NCBI GenBank assembly: GCA_030448055.1
Contig: JAUJNR010000001.1
Location: forward strand, 1,198,791 to 1,262,790
DNA length: 64,000 nt
Origin: Pyrinomonadaceae bacterium
GTDB lineage: Bacteria; Acidobacteriota; Blastocatellia; Pyrinomonadales; Pyrinomonadaceae
Reading direction: 5' to 3'
The notes below the pieces were generated by a model, which was given only the letters and a program-made list of their open reading frames with translations, made no database searches and was not told the origin of the DNA. Position 1 is the stretch's first letter. Every line of letters starts with the position of its first letter. Below, piece after piece: positions 1-9,430 of the stretch. A program made the translations under genes and the position numbers.

Positions 1-170
1 ATCGTGTTTCCGCCCATCGTGTTTCCGCCCATCGTGTTGCCTGAATTCATATTCATCATATTTGAATTCATTCGGTTGGCATTAGTATTGTTACCCGCCG
101 TGTCGCCACCGCAAGCCATACCCAATGCGCTGATTGCTAATAGTGCTGAAAGAGCTAAAGTCTTTTTCAT
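1..170 (-). CDS. Small Asn/Met/Gly-rich lipoprotein, N-terminal part only (runs off window start)
   Basis: Reverse strand reads MKKTLALSALLAISALGMACGGDTAGNNTNANRMNSNMMNMNSGNTMGGNTMGGNT: signal peptide with lipobox-like LGMAC, then low-complexity repeats. The listed + ORF 4..207 is its antisense shadow. Confidence 0.75.
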   Translation of the reverse strand, partial: MKKTLALSALLAISALGMACGGDTAGNNTNANRMNSNMMNMNSGNTMGGNTMGGNT

Positions 171-376
171 TTTATTTATATTCTCCTGTCTTCTTCTCAA
201 AGTTTAAATATCCTTTGCGTTGACTGTTTTTTAGACAGTCCTGTCCCTAATAATTTTTTACCGGAACATTGGACAATATAAATTTCTAAATTACGATAGT
301 CAACTCGGAAAACGGTAAAATTTTAGTTTTTGCATAATTTTTCACAATTTCCTTTCGCACGGAAATCGGGAAATTA

Positions 377-456
377 GCGAAAGATATTTTCGCCTGCGGC
401 AATTTCTGCCCGTTCGCACTTAACCTCGCGCTGCCGCACGCGAAAATATCTTTCAC
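377..456. repeat. Long imperfect hairpin (25-bp arms, ~30-nt loop)
   Basis: Arms gcgaaagatattttcgcctgcggca (377-401) and tgccgcacgcgaaaatatctttcac (432-456) pair at 23/25 positions. Confidence 0.7.
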
Positions 457-591
457 TTCGATTTTAATCTGCGGTCGGTTGACGGCGGGAAATTTATTGA
501 CTTTCTGCGCGGCGAAAAGTTATCTTCAAGTTAAGAGATGTGTCCTGAAATCTTCACCTTAATCAATCCGATACGCCGCTTCGCCAGTTAA

Positions 592-1866
592 ATGAATCGT
601 TCCGCAGCTGAAAAAAAAATGAATGCCATGCGGCGTGATTATTTTATTTTGTCGCTCGCTTCGCTGTGCGCTCTGCTGGCGACATTTCTGATTGCGAGTT
701 CGGAACTCTCGTTTCAGACGAAACTTACGGCATTCGTTTTGATTGTTTTGACCTTCGCGGCGTCATGCGCGGCGGTTTATTTTGCCGAACGTAATTTGTT
801 TTTCTCCGCGCCTGACGAAAAGCAATCCGACTCGGTTTTCGGCGCGGAAATCGAATCGAAATTGCTCGCGCTCGAAGAAGCCAATCAATTTTTCGGCGCG
901 TCGCTTAAACCCGCCGATATGTTTCGCCTGATTGCCAGCCGGATAAACGAAATAATTCCTTATACGGCGTGCGCGTTTTATCTGGCGGATGAAAAAAAGG
1001 AAAATCTGCAAGTTAAATACGTCAACGGCGAAAGTTTGAAAAAATTTGTTGGAATTGAAATAAATTCGCACACGGGTTTGCCGGGCAGGGTTTTTCAGAG
1101 CGGACAGCCGCAAATTGACGAACGACTCGCTGACGAGAAAAATGGCGTTTTCGCCGAATCGTTCAAAAACTTAAATTCAGCGATTGCCATTCCTCTTTTT
1201 AACGGCGAAAACTGTTTCGGCGTATTCGCTCTTTACGGTGAAAAGAAAAATTTTAATCAAGATTCGCTGCGACTTTTGGAAGCCGTCGGAAGCCGCATCG
1301 CGCCCTTGTTTTTAAGCTCGCAGGCTTTGGAAACGAGTTTAACGAGCGCGCTGACCGACGCGCTGACGAATCTGCCGAACGAACGCGCCTTTTTTTTGGT
1401 TCTGGAAAATCAGATTGCCGAATCGCAGCGTTTTCGTGAACAGCGACCGCTGACGATTCTGGCGATTGACATCAGAAACTTCGGCGAACACAACCGCCGA
1501 TTCGGACACGCGACCGGCGACCGTTTGCTGCTTTTCGCCGCCGACAGAATTAAGAGTCAACTGCGGCAGATGGATTTTCTGGCGCGTTTGAGAGACGACG
1601 AATTTCTTGTCGTGCTGCCGACTGCCTCGGTCGAAACCGCGCGCGAAATAATCGAGCGCGTCGAAAAGGCGTTTGTCATAAATTCTTTTGAAATCTCGGG
1701 CGAGGAAAAAATTCATTTGCAACTCAGTTTCGGTGCCGCATCGTTCGGTCAAGACGGCGAAACCGCCAATCAATTGCTCCAGCACGCATCTCTCAAAAAG
1801 CGCCAGGCGAAATTGCAAGATAAGGAAAATAAAATTCTTTGGTTTCCCAAACAGTATGTCAATTAA
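592..1866 (+). CDS. Membrane-anchored GAF domain + degenerate GGDEF domain protein
   Basis: N-terminal TM segments, GAF-like middle, C-terminal GGDEF-like 'LTDALTNLPNERAF...DIRNFGEHNRRFGHATGDRLL...RQMDFLARLRDDEF'. Confidence 0.85.
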   Translation: MNRSAAEKKMNAMRRDYFILSLASLCALLATFLIASSELSFQTKLTAFVLIVLTFAASCAAVYFAERNLFFSAPDEKQSDSVFGAEIESKLLALEEANQFFGASLKPADMFRLIASRINEIIPYTACAFYLADEKKENLQVKYVNGESLKKFVGIEINSHTGLPGRVFQSGQPQIDERLADEKNGVFAESFKNLNSAIAIPLFNGENCFGVFALYGEKKNFNQDSLRLLEAVGSRIAPLFLSSQALETSLTSALTDALTNLPNERAFFLVLENQIAESQRFREQRPLTILAIDIRNFGEHNRRFGHATGDRLLLFAADRIKSQLRQMDFLARLRDDEFLVVLPTASVETAREIIERVEKAFVINSFEISGEEKIHLQLSFGAASFGQDGETANQLLQHASLKKRQAKLQDKENKILWFPKQYVN

Positions 1867-2144
1867 TCGCACTTGCTAAAGATAAATTTTCATTGCCGTT
1901 TTTTCGTTTTTGTAATAAAGTGATAAAAAATCTTCGTGTGTGAATTTAATACATACATAAACTTCAATAATTGCAAAAGAAAGCAGCGATTCGCTACTTC
2001 GTCGGTAAATTATGTGATTTATTTCAATTAAATTACGTATTCCGATTTTGGCATACCTGTTGCATTTGAGTGGTCAAAGGTCAAACAACCTTAGAGGTTC
2101 AAAAAGATTCATAATTTTTTAGAAACAGACAAGGAGATGAAAGC

Positions 2145-2423
2145 ATGATTAACTTTATTATTTGGATTGTTTTGGGATTCGTGGCAGGGTATGTGGCAAA
2201 ACTTATTATGCCCGGACCGGACGGCGGCGGTTTTATTTTGACGACGATTCTTGGAATTGTCGGCGCGTTTGTAGGCGGTTTCATCGGCAACCAATTTTTT
2301 GGCGGAAGTGCCGATATTAACAGTGGCGGATTTAGCATTATGGGACTTATCTTTGCCATTATTGGCGCACTGGTTGTTTTAGCGATTTATCGTTTGGTGA
2401 CTGGAAGAGGTGTGCGAGGCTAA
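2145..2423 (+). CDS. GlsB/YeaQ/YmgE family (transglycosylase-associated) membrane protein
   Basis: 92 aa, 'IIWIVLGFVAGYVAKLIMPGPDGGGFILTTILGIVGAFVGGFIG' typical of the family; RBS AAGGAG upstream. Confidence 0.9.
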   Translation: MINFIIWIVLGFVAGYVAKLIMPGPDGGGFILTTILGIVGAFVGGFIGNQFFGGSADINSGGFSIMGLIFAIIGALVVLAIYRLVTGRGVRG

Positions 2424-2450
2424 TACTTTAGATAGACGATTCTTTTTCGA

Positions 2451-2479
2451 CCAGCCGAAAGTCCGGCTGGTTTTTTTTT
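2451..2479 (+). terminator. Rho-independent terminator
   Basis: CCAGCCG-AAAGTC-CGGCTGG followed by T-run. Confidence 0.85.
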
Positions 2480-3476
2480 ATTTAATTTTCTTTCCGGCTG
2501 AGCAAATAAATTTGTGCATAGCAATCGCTACCAGTTTTGCCGTTCGGTTATCAATATCGAAATTCGGGTTGACTTCAGTGAATTCGATTATTTTCGTGTT
2601 TGGCAATTTTCCAGCTTCGGTTACCAGAGCGCAAAATTCTTCCGCCGCTAAACCAATCGGGCTGGGGGCGGACGTGCCGGGCGCGTCGGCGGCGCGAACA
2701 GCGTCAACGTCGAAACCGAAAAAAACGGCAGACGAAGGTTCGAGTGTCGAAATGAGATTTGGCAACTGAAATGCAAAATTCGCTGCTCGAAATTCTTCGA
2801 GGCTAATTAAATTCACTCCTGAATTAACGAGGTATTGGTGATAAATCGGCGAAGCGGCTGCCGTCTGAAAGGCGATTTCATAAAAATTTTTCGGCTCGAT
2901 TAGCCTCTCGTCCAGAAGCTGACGATAGGGCGTTCCGCTGTTTCGCGGGTAATCCGCCCGCACGTCGAAATGCGCGTCAATGTTCAGTCCCAGCCAGTTT
3001 TCCGCTCCGAAAACTTCCGCCATTGCCGCGCCGTCGGCGTAAGAAATGTCGTTGCCGCCGCCGAGAACGATTATTTGTTTTGCGTCGCGCAGAATCTGTC
3101 CGACGATTCGAGTGTGCAAATCGTGAGTTTCTTCGAGAGTCGATTGAATAATCGTATCGCCCAAATCGAAAACCGAAGCGTTGATTCCGAAATCGGTGAG
3201 TTTGTAAAACTGCCCGCGAATCGCGTCGGGCGCGAGCGCCGCGCCGATTCTGCCTTTGTTTCGCGCCACACCTTCGTCCTGCGGACATCCTAAAATAACA
3301 ATCTCCGCCGTTTCGTAATCTTCAATTTGAGCGGAAACAATCTCGCCCAACCTTGCGTCGTTCAGGTCGTTCCGATTAAAAAATAAATTTTGTTTCGGGC
3401 GCGCCGTGTTTTGAAAAATATCAAACGCAGCGAGTCGCACATCTCGCCAATTTGTTTTTTCTTCGGAGTCGAACAT
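2478..3476 (-). CDS. hutG: Formimidoylglutamase / arginase-family hydrolase
   Basis: Arginase-fold motifs GGGNDISY, NIDAHFDVR, FGFDVDAVRAADAPG; divergent to hutU. Confidence 0.85.
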   Translation of the reverse strand: MFDSEEKTNWRDVRLAAFDIFQNTARPKQNLFFNRNDLNDARLGEIVSAQIEDYETAEIVILGCPQDEGVARNKGRIGAALAPDAIRGQFYKLTDFGINASVFDLGDTIIQSTLEETHDLHTRIVGQILRDAKQIIVLGGGNDISYADGAAMAEVFGAENWLGLNIDAHFDVRADYPRNSGTPYRQLLDERLIEPKNFYEIAFQTAAASPIYHQYLVNSGVNLISLEEFRAANFAFQLPNLISTLEPSSAVFFGFDVDAVRAADAPGTSAPSPIGLAAEEFCALVTEAGKLPNTKIIEFTEVNPNFDIDNRTAKLVAIAMHKFICSAGKKIK

Positions 3477-3824
3477 ATTTATACGTTAGAAAGAGAATAG
3501 CCGTAATGTTATAAAACCGAAAACGCGCACGAAAATATGACTGTTATAAAATGACATACTTCACCGATCAAAATCGAAGTTTTAAATACGTTTTCTCCGA
3601 ATTTGAAATCAACATTTACCCAATTACCGTTGGTCGCAAATTCGCCGCCGAAAATCTTTAAATTCGTGACAGCGGTAAAAATCACAATCGCCGATTCGTC
3701 GTCTTCGATTATAATTTTTGCTATCATAAATTTTTCTTAAAGAAGGTTTTAGAGCTATCGTCAATCTGATTTTAGCATTGTAAAAAAACCGCTAATCAAT
3801 CGTTTTTATAAACGACGCAAAATT

Positions 3825-5474
3825 ATGAGCAGAATCGTAAAATCTCCGACCGGCACAAAGTTGACCTGCAAAAATTGGCTCATCGAAGCCGCTTACCGAA
3901 TGCTGCAAAACAATCTCGACCCGGATGTCGCATTTGACCCTGAAAATTTAATCGTCTATGGCGGACGCGGGCGCGCAGCCAGAAATTGGGAATCGTTCAA
4001 CGCGATTTTAGAAAGTTTGAAAAATCTTGAAATTGACGAGACACTGCTGATTCAATCCGGCAAACCCGTCGCCGTTTTCCGAACGCACGCGGACGCGCCG
4101 AAAGTTCTGCTGGCAAATTCCAATATCGTGCCGCACTGGGCGACGCGGGAACAGTTCGATAAATACGAACGGATGGGTTTGGTGATGTATGGACAGATGA
4201 CGGCGGGCAGTTGGATTTACATCGGCACACAGGGAATTTTGCAGGGAACTTACGAGACCTTCGGCTCGCTCGCCAGACAAAACGGCTGGGGCGATCTTTC
4301 GGGAAAATTTGTTTTAACCGCCGGTTTAGGCGAAATGGGCGGAGCGCAGGCGCAGGCGATTACGTTTAACGGCGGCGTCGGTTTATTAGTCGAAGTTGAT
4401 AAATGGAGAATTGATAGAAGATTGCAGTTAAAACAAGTTGATTTAGCGACGGAAAGTTTGGACGAAGCGTTAAATTGGGTGAAAGAATACACCGGCAAAC
4501 GAGAAGCGAAATCAATCGCGCTGTTGGGCAACGCGGCGGAAGTTCATTGGGAACTTTTGGAAAGAAACGTCCTGCCCGATGTCGTCACCGACCAGACTTC
4601 CGCGCACGATGTTTTATACGGTTACATCCCAATTGGGCTTTCAATCGAACAGGCGAATGAACTCAGAAAATCAAACCAAGCCGAATACGAAAAACGGGCG
4701 ATGGATTCGATGGCGCGGCACGTCGAAGCAATGCTCGAATTTCAAAGACGCGGCGCGATTGTTTTCGATTACGGAAATAATCTGCGCCAGCGCGCCAAAG
4801 ACAACGGCGTCGAAAACGCTTTCGATTATCCGGGCTTTGTTCCCGCCTACATTCGCCCGCTTTTTTGCGAAGGCAAAGGTCCATTTCGCTGGGTTGCTTT
4901 GAGCGGCGACAAAGAAGACATTTATAAAACCGACGAAGCGATTATGAATCTGTTTCCCGCCAACGACTATCTCGCGCGCTGGCTGACAATGGCGCAGGAA
5001 CAAGTCGAGTTTCAAGGCTTGCCCGCGCGAATCTGCTGGCTCGGCTACGGCGAACGCGCCCGTGCCGGTTTGAAATTAAACGAAATGGTGGCAAGCGGCG
5101 AACTCAAAGCTCCAATCGTCATCGGGCGCGACCATCTCGACTGCGGATCGGTGGCGAGTCCGAACCGCGAAACCGAAGCGATGCGAGACGGCTCGGACGC
5201 CATCGCCGATTGGGTTTATCTGAACGCGATGATTAACGCCGTCGGCGGCGCAACCTGGGTTTCCCTGCATCACGGCGGCGGAGTCGGCATCGGCTATTCG
5301 CTCCACGCCGGACAAGTCATCGTCGCCGACGGCACGCCGGAAGCTGCAAGGCGCATCGAAAGAGTTTTAACCACCGATCCCGGAATGGGCGTTGTCCGCC
5401 ACGTTGACGCGGGTTATGAAACGGCAATTGATTTTGCGAAGGAAAACGATGTCAAAGTTCCGATGATGAAGTAA
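3825..5474 (+). CDS. hutU: Urocanate hydratase
   Basis: 549 aa, '[41 protein letters not shown]...[43 protein letters not shown]'. Confidence 0.97.
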   Translation: MSRIVKSPTGTKLTCKNWLIEAAYRMLQNNLDPDVAFDPENLIVYGGRGRAARNWESFNAILESLKNLEIDETLLIQSGKPVAVFRTHADAPKVLLANSNIVPHWATREQFDKYERMGLVMYGQMTAGSWIYIGTQGILQGTYETFGSLARQNGWGDLSGKFVLTAGLGEMGGAQAQAITFNGGVGLLVEVDKWRIDRRLQLKQVDLATESLDEALNWVKEYTGKREAKSIALLGNAAEVHWELLERNVLPDVVTDQTSAHDVLYGYIPIGLSIEQANELRKSNQAEYEKRAMDSMARHVEAMLEFQRRGAIVFDYGNNLRQRAKDNGVENAFDYPGFVPAYIRPLFCEGKGPFRWVALSGDKEDIYKTDEAIMNLFPANDYLARWLTMAQEQVEFQGLPARICWLGYGERARAGLKLNEMVASGELKAPIVIGRDHLDCGSVASPNRETEAMRDGSDAIADWVYLNAMINAVGGATWVSLHHGGGVGIGYSLHAGQVIVADGTPEAARRIERVLTTDPGMGVVRHVDAGYETAIDFAKENDVKVPMMK

Positions 5475-5483
5475 CGAATTCGT

Positions 5484-6071
5484 ATGACCATCAATCTTGA
5501 TTTACTTGACGAAGAATCGGCGACCGAAGCGATTAAAGCCGTCGCTGAAATTGCCGAAGAAAACGCGGTTGAATGGGCGTTGGTCGGCGGTTTGGCGATG
5601 GCTCTTTACGGCAGCGACCGAACGACAAAGGACATTGATATTATCGCCGATAAACTTTTGCCGCTTGAAAATCAAGGTCTTCTGCGTCAGGGCGGCGAGC
5701 GATACCTTATCAAAACGAATCGAAAAGCGGTTGCGGTTGATTGGATTATCCGCAAAGACGAGTTTAAGAGTTTATTCCGGCAAGCACTAACCGAAGCCGT
5801 CAGAATAAACGACGTGCCGATTTTAACCGCCGAATGGCTCGTCATTTTGAAATTTATCGCCGGACGTTTCAAAGACCAGGAAGACGCGGTTTTTCTGCTC
5901 AGTCAAAAAAATCTGGTCAATCGCCGACTCATCAAAGAAAAAATCATCAATCTCTACGGCAAAGCGGCTTGGGGTTTGGCAAAGCACGGCTATGAGCGAC
6001 TGTTCGATTTGGCAGACGGCAGAAAGCGCGAAGAAAAACGCAATGAAAAAGACGGCTATATTGATTCGTAA
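5484..6071 (+). CDS. Nucleotidyltransferase, AbiEii/AbiGii-toxin-like or related NTase fold
   Basis: 'WALVGGLAMALYGSDRTTKDIDIIAD' NTase signature. Confidence 0.7.
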   Translation: MTINLDLLDEESATEAIKAVAEIAEENAVEWALVGGLAMALYGSDRTTKDIDIIADKLLPLENQGLLRQGGERYLIKTNRKAVAVDWIIRKDEFKSLFRQALTEAVRINDVPILTAEWLVILKFIAGRFKDQEDAVFLLSQKNLVNRRLIKEKIINLYGKAAWGLAKHGYERLFDLADGRKREEKRNEKDGYIDS

Positions 6072-6074
6072 TAA

Positions 6075-6170
6075 TCAGGCGTTGTTCGCTACGTTGATGC
6101 GGGTTATGCGGAAGCGATTGAGTTTGCGAAAGAGAATGATGTGAAAATTCCGATGGTAAAAGAGACATAA
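6075..6170 (+). pseudogene. Detached second copy of the hutU 3' end
   Basis: Translates [31 protein letters not shown]; intact hutU ends [28 protein letters not shown]. Confidence 0.9.
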
Positions 6171-6904
6171 GTTTTTAAGGATTTAATGCAAAACTATTAT
6201 GTTAATTTCTCTTGATGTAATTACAAGAAACAAATTAATTCTCGTAAAACAAATATATCAACGTGCATTGATACAGTCGCAATTTACGCATAGAGTTGTT
6301 GACCGAATGCTGGCAGTTGTTGGATTTGATCTTGCAAATGAAACTGTCTTGAAAGCAATCGCTGTAGCCTTAAATGCAACGATCAAACTTAAACATCCAT
6401 TTCCAGATGTTATAAAACAAGTTGAAGCTGAATTGGGAAATCACAGCAAAACCTTGTCGGATGTAATAAAGATTCAGCGTATCCACGATTTAAGAAATGC
6501 AACTCAGCATCACGCAAGGTATCCGAGTGAAATTGAAGTAAGCGATAGTAGAACATATACAAGAGATTTTCTGGAAAAAACTTTCTTTGATGTCTGGGGA
6601 GAATCTTTTGAGTCAATTAGTCTTGTAGATACAATTCAGAATGATACTGCCAAAAATAGATTAAAGGAAGCAGAATTACATTTAGCAAATCAAGAAGTGA
6701 CGGATGCGACAATTAAATCCATAGTTTCTTTCGAGTATATGATAGAAGGAATAGCAACATTACTTACAGAAAGGGTTTCTGTTGACTTTATTGAAGGATT
6801 TATTGTTCAGAAAGGAATTTATAAGAACGAGTTGGATAGAGAACTATTTAAAGCGTTTGTTAGAACAAGTAAAGTGAACCCCTTTGTCGAGACAGAAAAC
6901 TCAC

Positions 6905-8118
6905 TTTTTTAAGGTGTCATTTGGTTATCTAAAATTGCCGGTTTTGCTCCTTTATATTTTCTTCTGTTTTTCGTCCTTTTTGATACGCCTCAAATGGTGT
7001 CTGATAGTTCAGTGATTGATGTGGTCTTTGATAATTGTAAAATTCAAAATACTGCCGCAAACTTTCCTCCGCTTCCCAGACATCCGCGTATTCCTTCAAA
7101 TATACTTCTTCCTGTTTGACTGAACGCCATAATCTTTCAACGAAAATGTTGTTGAAACAGCGTCCGCGTCCGTCCATACTGATCCGAATTTTGTTCTCCT
7201 GCAAAACCTTCAGCCATTCGACCGAAGTAAACTGACTCCCTTGATCGGAATTGAAGATTTCCGGTTTGCTTTTCGCGAGCGCTCGTTTCAAGGCTTCGAC
7301 AAACGGGCTCGACTCGAGCGAGTTTGAGACTTCCATTTCGATCACAAAGCGCGAATGCCAATCCATAATCACGAGCAGATAAACAAATCCGCTGCCCAAT
7401 CTGAGATAGGTAATATCACACGCCCAGACCTGATCGGAATATTCGACCGCCACGCCTCTAAGTAAATACGGGTAAGTCAAATGATCCTTCCCCGGCTTCG
7501 ATAAATTAGGCTTTGGGTAAATGGCTTCTAGTCCAAGCTTTCTCATCAAGCGCCTGACTCGTTTGTGATTGACCCGAAAACCCGATTTCTGCAAGTAAAC
7601 CGTCATGCGCCGGTAGCCGTAAAACGGCGTCAGCGTATATTGCTCATCGATCAGCCGCATCAGATTCCCATCTTCAACACTCTCGGTTCTTGAGCGATAG
7701 TAAAGACCTGTCCGATTGAGTCCTAACAACTCGCATTGCCTTGCTACCGAGATCTTTTCATTCTCCGGCTCGACCAACTCGCGGCGCACTCTAACTGATA
7801 AGGGAAGATTTTTGAGCCAATCAAGCTCAACTTTCAGCTGCCCGATTTGTTGATACAATTGATTGGTCAATTCCTCGCCTGCTTCTGCTGACGGCTGTTT
7901 GGAATTATCAAAAATCTGTGGCAAGTTTTCGAGAAACTGTTTCTTCCACTTGGAAATCTGATTCGGATGAACTCCGAATTGTTTGGAAATCTGGTTGATC
8001 GTTAACTTGCCCCGAACGGCTTCCAAAGCAACTTTGGCTTTGAATTCCGGTTTATAAACATTGCGTTTTTTGGTGGCTGCCATGGTCATTTTTCAATGGC
8101 AATTTTATCATCATTTTC
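6905..8118 (-). mobile_element. IS3-family insertion sequence (ends approximate)
   Basis: Inverted ends TTAAGGTGtcatttggttatcTAAAATTGCC (left) and reverse complement TTAAGGTGgaaaatgatgaTAAAATTGCC (right) flank the transposase; no clean target duplication seen. Confidence 0.8.
6929..8089 (-). CDS. IS3-family transposase, OrfA and OrfB in one continuous frame
   Basis: N-terminal HTH 'PEFKAKVALEAVRGKLTINQISKQFGVHPNQISKWKKQ'; DDE domain with ACDITYL, NSDQGSQF, VERLWRSVKQEEVY. Confidence 0.95.
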   Translation of the reverse strand: MTMAATKKRNVYKPEFKAKVALEAVRGKLTINQISKQFGVHPNQISKWKKQFLENLPQIFDNSKQPSAEAGEELTNQLYQQIGQLKVELDWLKNLPLSVRVRRELVEPENEKISVARQCELLGLNRTGLYYRSRTESVEDGNLMRLIDEQYTLTPFYGYRRMTVYLQKSGFRVNHKRVRRLMRKLGLEAIYPKPNLSKPGKDHLTYPYLLRGVAVEYSDQVWACDITYLRLGSGFVYLLVIMDWHSRFVIEMEVSNSLESSPFVEALKRALAKSKPEIFNSDQGSQFTSVEWLKVLQENKIRISMDGRGRCFNNIFVERLWRSVKQEEVYLKEYADVWEAEESLRQYFEFYNYQRPHQSLNYQTPFEAYQKGRKTEENIKEQNRQF

Positions 8119-8287
8119 CACCTTAACTAACTGTCCGAATTATGGGGTTCATTATACTGAGATAATTGGAAACGAACCCACAAGGGAAGAAGCCGAATAT
8201 GTATTAAATTTTGTAATAAATTCTATTATTCAAATTGAAAATTTAGATGATGATATTCTAAAAGCACATAACAATTATAATTAACTT

Positions 8288-8536
8288 TTGCTAGGTGAAA
8301 TTATGACATCGGAAGAAGTTTTGTTGGAAAAATTTAAGATTTTACCCGTTAATCGCCAGCAGGAATTGTTGGATTTTGCCGAGTTTTTGGAAAGTAAGGA
8401 AGCGGTTAAGCGTCCGCGCCGTTCGATGAAAGGCGCTTTAGCGAATTTGAATATCAAAATTACTGAAGAAGACATTCGGGAAGCCAGAAACGAAATGTGG
8501 CGTGGTTATACGAAGGATACGGAAAACGAAAAATAG
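8288..8536 (+). CDS. Antitoxin-like protein (DUF2281-type)
   Basis: 'LLEKFKILPVNRQQELLDFAEFLESKEAVKRPRRSMKGALANLNIKITEEDIREARNEMW', directly upstream of a PIN-domain gene. Confidence 0.75.
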   Translation: MLGEIMTSEEVLLEKFKILPVNRQQELLDFAEFLESKEAVKRPRRSMKGALANLNIKITEEDIREARNEMWRGYTKDTENEK

Positions 8537-8539
8537 TTT

Positions 8540-8941
8540 ATGGCGGATATTGTCATTGATATTCACATTGTAATTTAGTATTTCGCCGACCTCACACAAC
8601 TTTCAAATCCTGCTGAAAATGCGATAGATAACGCCGAAGCGAACGGAATTATTTTTGTTTCTTCAATTACCATCGTCGAATTGATTTACCTGATTGAAAA
8701 AGGCAAAATTCCGCAAGATGTTTTGGATTTGCTGCGTGACGCTTTGGACGATTCGACAACCGCTTTCAGGTTGATTGAAATAAGCCGCGAAGTTGCCGAG
8801 CATGTTGGGAAAATTTCGCGTTCGATTATTCCCGATATGCCCGACCGAATTATTGCCGCTACCGCTTTGCATTTGAATTTACCGCTTGTTACTAAAGACC
8901 ATCAAATTCAGACTCTGCAAACAATTAAAACTATCTGGTAA
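8540..8941 (+). pseudogene. VapC-like PIN-domain toxin with in-frame TAG
   Basis: ATG at 8540 gives MADIVIDIHIVI-*(TAG 8576-8578)-YFADLTQLSNPAENAIDNAEANGIIFVSSITIVELIYLIEKG...; the remainder is open to 8941. Confidence 0.85.
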
Positions 8942-9026
8942 AAGTGTATCGCGTGTTCATTTTGGCAGATACCGATTATGCCGGGAGAATCCGACGGCTA
9001 AACGCATATACATTGGGCAAATAGAA

Positions 9027-9060
9027 AAGGCTTGAGAATTTAACTTCTCAAGCCTTCTTT
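9027..9060. terminator. Rho-independent terminator-like hairpin
   Basis: AAGGCTTGAGAA-TTTAAC-TTCTCAAGCCTT-CTTT, positioned for the vapC-like gene (+) and the 9083 gene (-). Confidence 0.75.
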
Positions 9061-9082
9061 AGTTCAAATTTCTATTGGCTGA

Positions 9083-9430
9083 TTAACGACGGCGAACTTT
9101 GTAATATCGTCGTTTCTTTTTGTTGAGTTTGTAAGTGTAGAGAGCCGAACTACCTGCGCCGACGCCCGCGCCGATTAACGCGCCCTTTTTGCCGCCTGCC
9201 AATGCGCCAATTAATGCGCCGGCGCCTGTTCCGATAGCAACGTTGCTTCGATTACGATGGCGACGATAAAAACTCGGTTTGGCAACTCGTCGGTATCGAA
9301 CGCGACCGTTTCGGTCAACATAGCGTTGAACGTATTGTTTTTGCGCTTCAGCCGTTGTCGGCATCGCCAGCGGTAAGGTAACTGCCGGCACGACCATCAT
9401 TATCAATGTAGCGATATACTTTTTCATCAT
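9083..9430 (-). CDS. Secreted glycine-zipper protein
   Basis: Signal peptide plus 'GTGAGALIGALAGGKKGALIGAGVGAGSSALYTY'. Confidence 0.8.
   Translation of the reverse strand: MMKKYIATLIMMVVPAVTLPLAMPTTAEAQKQYVQRYVDRNGRVRYRRVAKPSFYRRHRNRSNVAIGTGAGALIGALAGGKKGALIGAGVGAGSSALYTYKLNKKKRRYYKVRRR

Larger units (their letters stand above)
6199..8284 (+). pseudogene. Uncharacterised, possibly HEPN-like protein interrupted by an IS3-family element (parts 6199-~6910 and ~8115-8284)
   Basis: 5' part has 'IHDLRNATQHHARYPSEIEV' (R-N-x3-H, RX4-6H-like). 3' part 'NCPNYGVHYTEIIGNEPTREEAEYVLNFVINSIIQIENLDDD' resumes on the other side of the IS. Confidence 0.6.

Noticed and set aside
3509-3727. 72-aa ORF (-) between hutG and hutU
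   Set aside because: Short, no recognised motif and no convincing RBS; cannot be separated from chance.
6075-6170. hutU-like tail as an independent small gene
   Set aside because: No start codon or RBS; it only makes sense as a displaced 3' fragment.
6905-8118. Target-site duplication for the IS3 at 6.9 kb
   Set aside because: Bases outside the matching ends (ttaagg / ccttaa) are inverted rather than direct repeats; no clean direct duplication was seen, so exact ends are uncertain.
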